A stretch of DNA of 64,000 nt from Tieghemiomyces parasiticus (taxonomy: Eukaryota; Kickxellomycota; Dimargaritomycetes; Dimargaritales; Dimargaritaceae). The stretch spans positions 1 to 64,000 of the forward strand of contig JANBPT010000094.1 of assembly GCA_027575765.1 (NCBI GenBank). Reading direction: 5' to 3'. Of this stretch, positions 62,179 through 64,000 are shown piece by piece. The notes under the pieces are model-generated. The model made no database searches. It had not been told where the DNA came from and worked only from the letters and a program-made list of their open reading frames with translations. Positions within the stretch are counted from its first letter, which is position 1. Every line of letters begins with the position of its first letter. The position numbers and the translations under genes were made by a program.

Positions 62179-63556
62179 GCTGGGCGTCTGAGATACGGCG
62201 GACCCTGTGTTACACGTAGCCCACCACCGTCCCCACCTTCGGCCCTCCCGCGCTCCCTCCCCTTCCCCCCACACTTCACCTGTACTTGTTAATTTTCCGC
62301 ATCGACTGCTTTTTATCTGTGCACCGGTCTCCTCGCTCCCCTTTACATTTCGTTTATTATTGCATTCTGCTCTGGCTCTCCCTCTCGTTTATCGTTCTAC
62401 CCTGGGCCATTTACCTTCGTTCCGCCCTACTTCAATTGGTGTGTTTTGTCTTTGTGGCCCGGCTGCCGATTTAAATGCCCCCCTTCCTTAAATAATACCC
62501 TCTGTGCACTAGTCCCTCTCTTTACTGACCTTATGGGTAGATGGTGCTGCTGCAGCCATCGGATGTCAAGAGTGGGTGGCATGTTTAGAGTCAAGGGCCC
62601 CTCTGAAAATCAAAACGTCCTCACCATGCTCTACAGCATGTGTTGTGCGTGACAATTGGACTTGGGACTCGCCAAAAGTAACTGGCACGTCAAGCTGGCA
62701 ACTATCGCGTCAGCCTTGGGGTGTGGTCGACGAAGGCGGCACTGGCGTGGTGATTTGAGAACCCCGACTTTCACATAGGTAGGTGCTCTGGGCAGATGCC
62801 CTGGGATGATAGGAGGAGAGTAGACCCTGATTTACCTGAGGGTGCGGGCTTCGCAGTTCGGAAATCTGCAGATAATGTCCTATAGATATCAATGGTGACC
62901 TCAGGAGGGCTAGACCTAGTCTCGAGCTCAACAGCACATTGGTCCCACGACTTGTCGTGATGGCTTGCCGTGTGTATAAAGCAATCCGGTCTTCAAGTGT
63001 AAGGGCGGCAATAGATATTGGAAGTTACCGTCCCTCATGCGCGCCCCGCACCTTGAGTATATCGAAGAAACTCGCGTGCCACAAAGCAACGAATGAATGT
63101 GACCGGCCGCCGCCCGTCCTCCCAACTGCACCTCCCCTCCCTCCACTCGCCAGCGCCCTGACCGGTCGAGCGGACACGTCTCCTGATCAGACCGATTCCC
63201 ACCTTCTCCGCCAGTGAGCTGTGGGCCCTTACCTCGTAATCCTCTCTCCGTCACCGCCCCCACGCCTCCGTACGCTGTCTCTTCCACTTCACTATATCAC
63301 CTGGGCAGGATCCCTCCTTCCCCTACCTCAACTACATCTTCACTTGTCTATTTCACTTCTTCGTTGGCGATTACTGGTGTCAGTTTTGACATCTTAACTG
63401 TATTCACGAAGGGTCACTGCGGCATTCCCTCCCCTCCCGTCTAGCCTCATCGGCACCGCTTCTCCCCCCGCGCCCTAACCAGCCCGACGGATCCTGGTTT
63501 CACTCTCGCCTTCTCGTCCACTGCCGCGACTCAATAACCACTTTGCTCCTTCCGCC
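62179..63556. other. Intergenic ATG18 3' / adenylate kinase 5'
   Basis: About 1.4 kb; 3' flank of ATG18 and, from 63100, a C/T-rich leader of the next gene. Short frames only. Confidence 0.45.
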
Positions 63557-64000
63557 ATGCTATTCGCCCGTTCTTTCGCACACCTGCGCGCCACGCTACC
63601 CGCTCGCCTGGGTCAGCCTACCACTGCCAGCACCGTGACGCCGTTGGCCCGTGCCTACACGATCCGAGCCGAACATGCCAACCGGGACACGCCTGCACCG
63701 ACCCCAGGAGATAAGAGCGGTGGCTCGGCTGTCGTGAACCCGCCTGCCGGATCGTCTTCTGCCACCGTCGCCTCGGGTAAGAGAAATGGTGACGATAGCG
63801 GCGATTCCTGTCTACGCATGCTGCTGGTGGGTGCTCCGGGAGCGGGTAAGGGTACGCAGTCGGCGCGGATCCGCGCCGAGTTTCCTGTCTACCCCATCTC
63901 GAGCGGGGACGTTCTCCGCCGCCACATTGCACTCAACACCATCATTGGTCGCCGGGCTGCGCCAATCGTGGCGAGCGGCGAAATGGTGCCGGACAACATC
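63557..64000 (+). CDS. Mitochondrial adenylate kinase (AK), partial
   Basis: Cut by the window end; 148 residues visible. The Arg/Ala/Thr-rich N-terminus MLFARSFAHLRATLPARLGQ is a likely mitochondrial presequence, followed by a Gly/Ser/Asp linker. The kinase core begins CLRMLLVGAPGAGKGTQSAR (P-loop at about 92-100), then FPVYPISSGDVLRRHIA and GEMVPDNI, the AMP-binding segment. It belongs to the adenylate kinase / GTP:AMP phosphotransferase (AK2/AK3/Adk2) family; which nucleotide it uses cannot be told from this half. A GTAAGA at 63778 is read through, because the frame stays open. Confidence 0.93.
   Translation, partial: MLFARSFAHLRATLPARLGQPTTASTVTPLARAYTIRAEHANRDTPAPTPGDKSGGSAVVNPPAGSSSATVASGKRNGDDSGDSCLRMLLVGAPGAGKGTQSARIRAEFPVYPISSGDVLRRHIALNTIIGRRAAPIVASGEMVPDNI

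Noticed and set aside
63775..63795. Intron donor GTAAGA in the adenylate kinase
   Set aside because: The frame stays open into the P-loop without any splice; no acceptor is needed.

Overview
The window looks like nuclear DNA of a filamentous, early-diverging (non-Dikarya) fungus. The evidence is spliceosomal introns, mostly about 50-200 bp, with GTAAGT-type donors and YAG acceptors, pyrimidine-rich leaders, and a gene set typical of fungi: Hem25, PIG-P, Atg18, Thp3 and MATA-type HMG-box proteins. Genes that many Dikarya lack (a CDK5RAP1-type tRNA methylthiotransferase, PTAR1, SR140 with RRM+SURP+CID) point to an early-branching lineage. A Zoopagomycota-like fungus would fit, but that is inference. 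There are no bacterial operons, tRNA, rRNA or CRISPR that I can support. Most genes were rebuilt by joining exons whose splice phases agree.

Layout. 1-6 kb is repeat-rich. It holds copy A of a 2.44-kb inverted duplication, which carries a mariner-like transposase fragment and a small secreted-protein gene, followed by AT-rich repeat debris. 6-26.8 kb is a dense housekeeping block: RPA43 (-), TMA7 (+), CENP-L (-), Maf pyrophosphatase (-), THP3/LENG8 (-), PIG-P (+), a DMAC1-like protein (-), SR140 (+) and an unrecognised four-exon gene (-). 26.8-33.2 kb is gene-poor, with one tentative tiny gene. 33.2-45.5 kb runs on the + strand: a 60-residue unknown, two tandem HMG-box transcription factors, an intronless CDK5RAP1 and the mitochondrial glycine carrier Hem25. 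45.8-53.8 kb holds mitochondrial uS10m (-), a multi-pass DUF2427/TMEM45-like membrane protein (+), PTAR1 (-) and a Qc-SNARE (-). 54-58.4 kb is repeat-rich again: an LTR-like element, an element related to one at 4.4 kb, and inverted copy B, whose secreted-protein gene is frameshifted. 58.8-64 kb carries MCTS1/Tma20, ATG18 and the start of a mitochondrial adenylate kinase, all on +.

There is no single pathway. Recurrent themes are translation (TMA7, MCTS1, uS10m, CDK5RAP1, RPA43), mitochondria (Hem25, uS10m, DMAC1-like, adenylate kinase) and membrane traffic or autophagy (Qc-SNARE, Atg18, PTAR1). The most unusual things are the inverted duplication about 52 kb apart with one intact and one broken secreted-protein gene, the tandem HMG-box pair, 22- and 26-nt microexons, a SNARE with His at the expected Gln zero layer, and several orphan genes whose exons join in phase.
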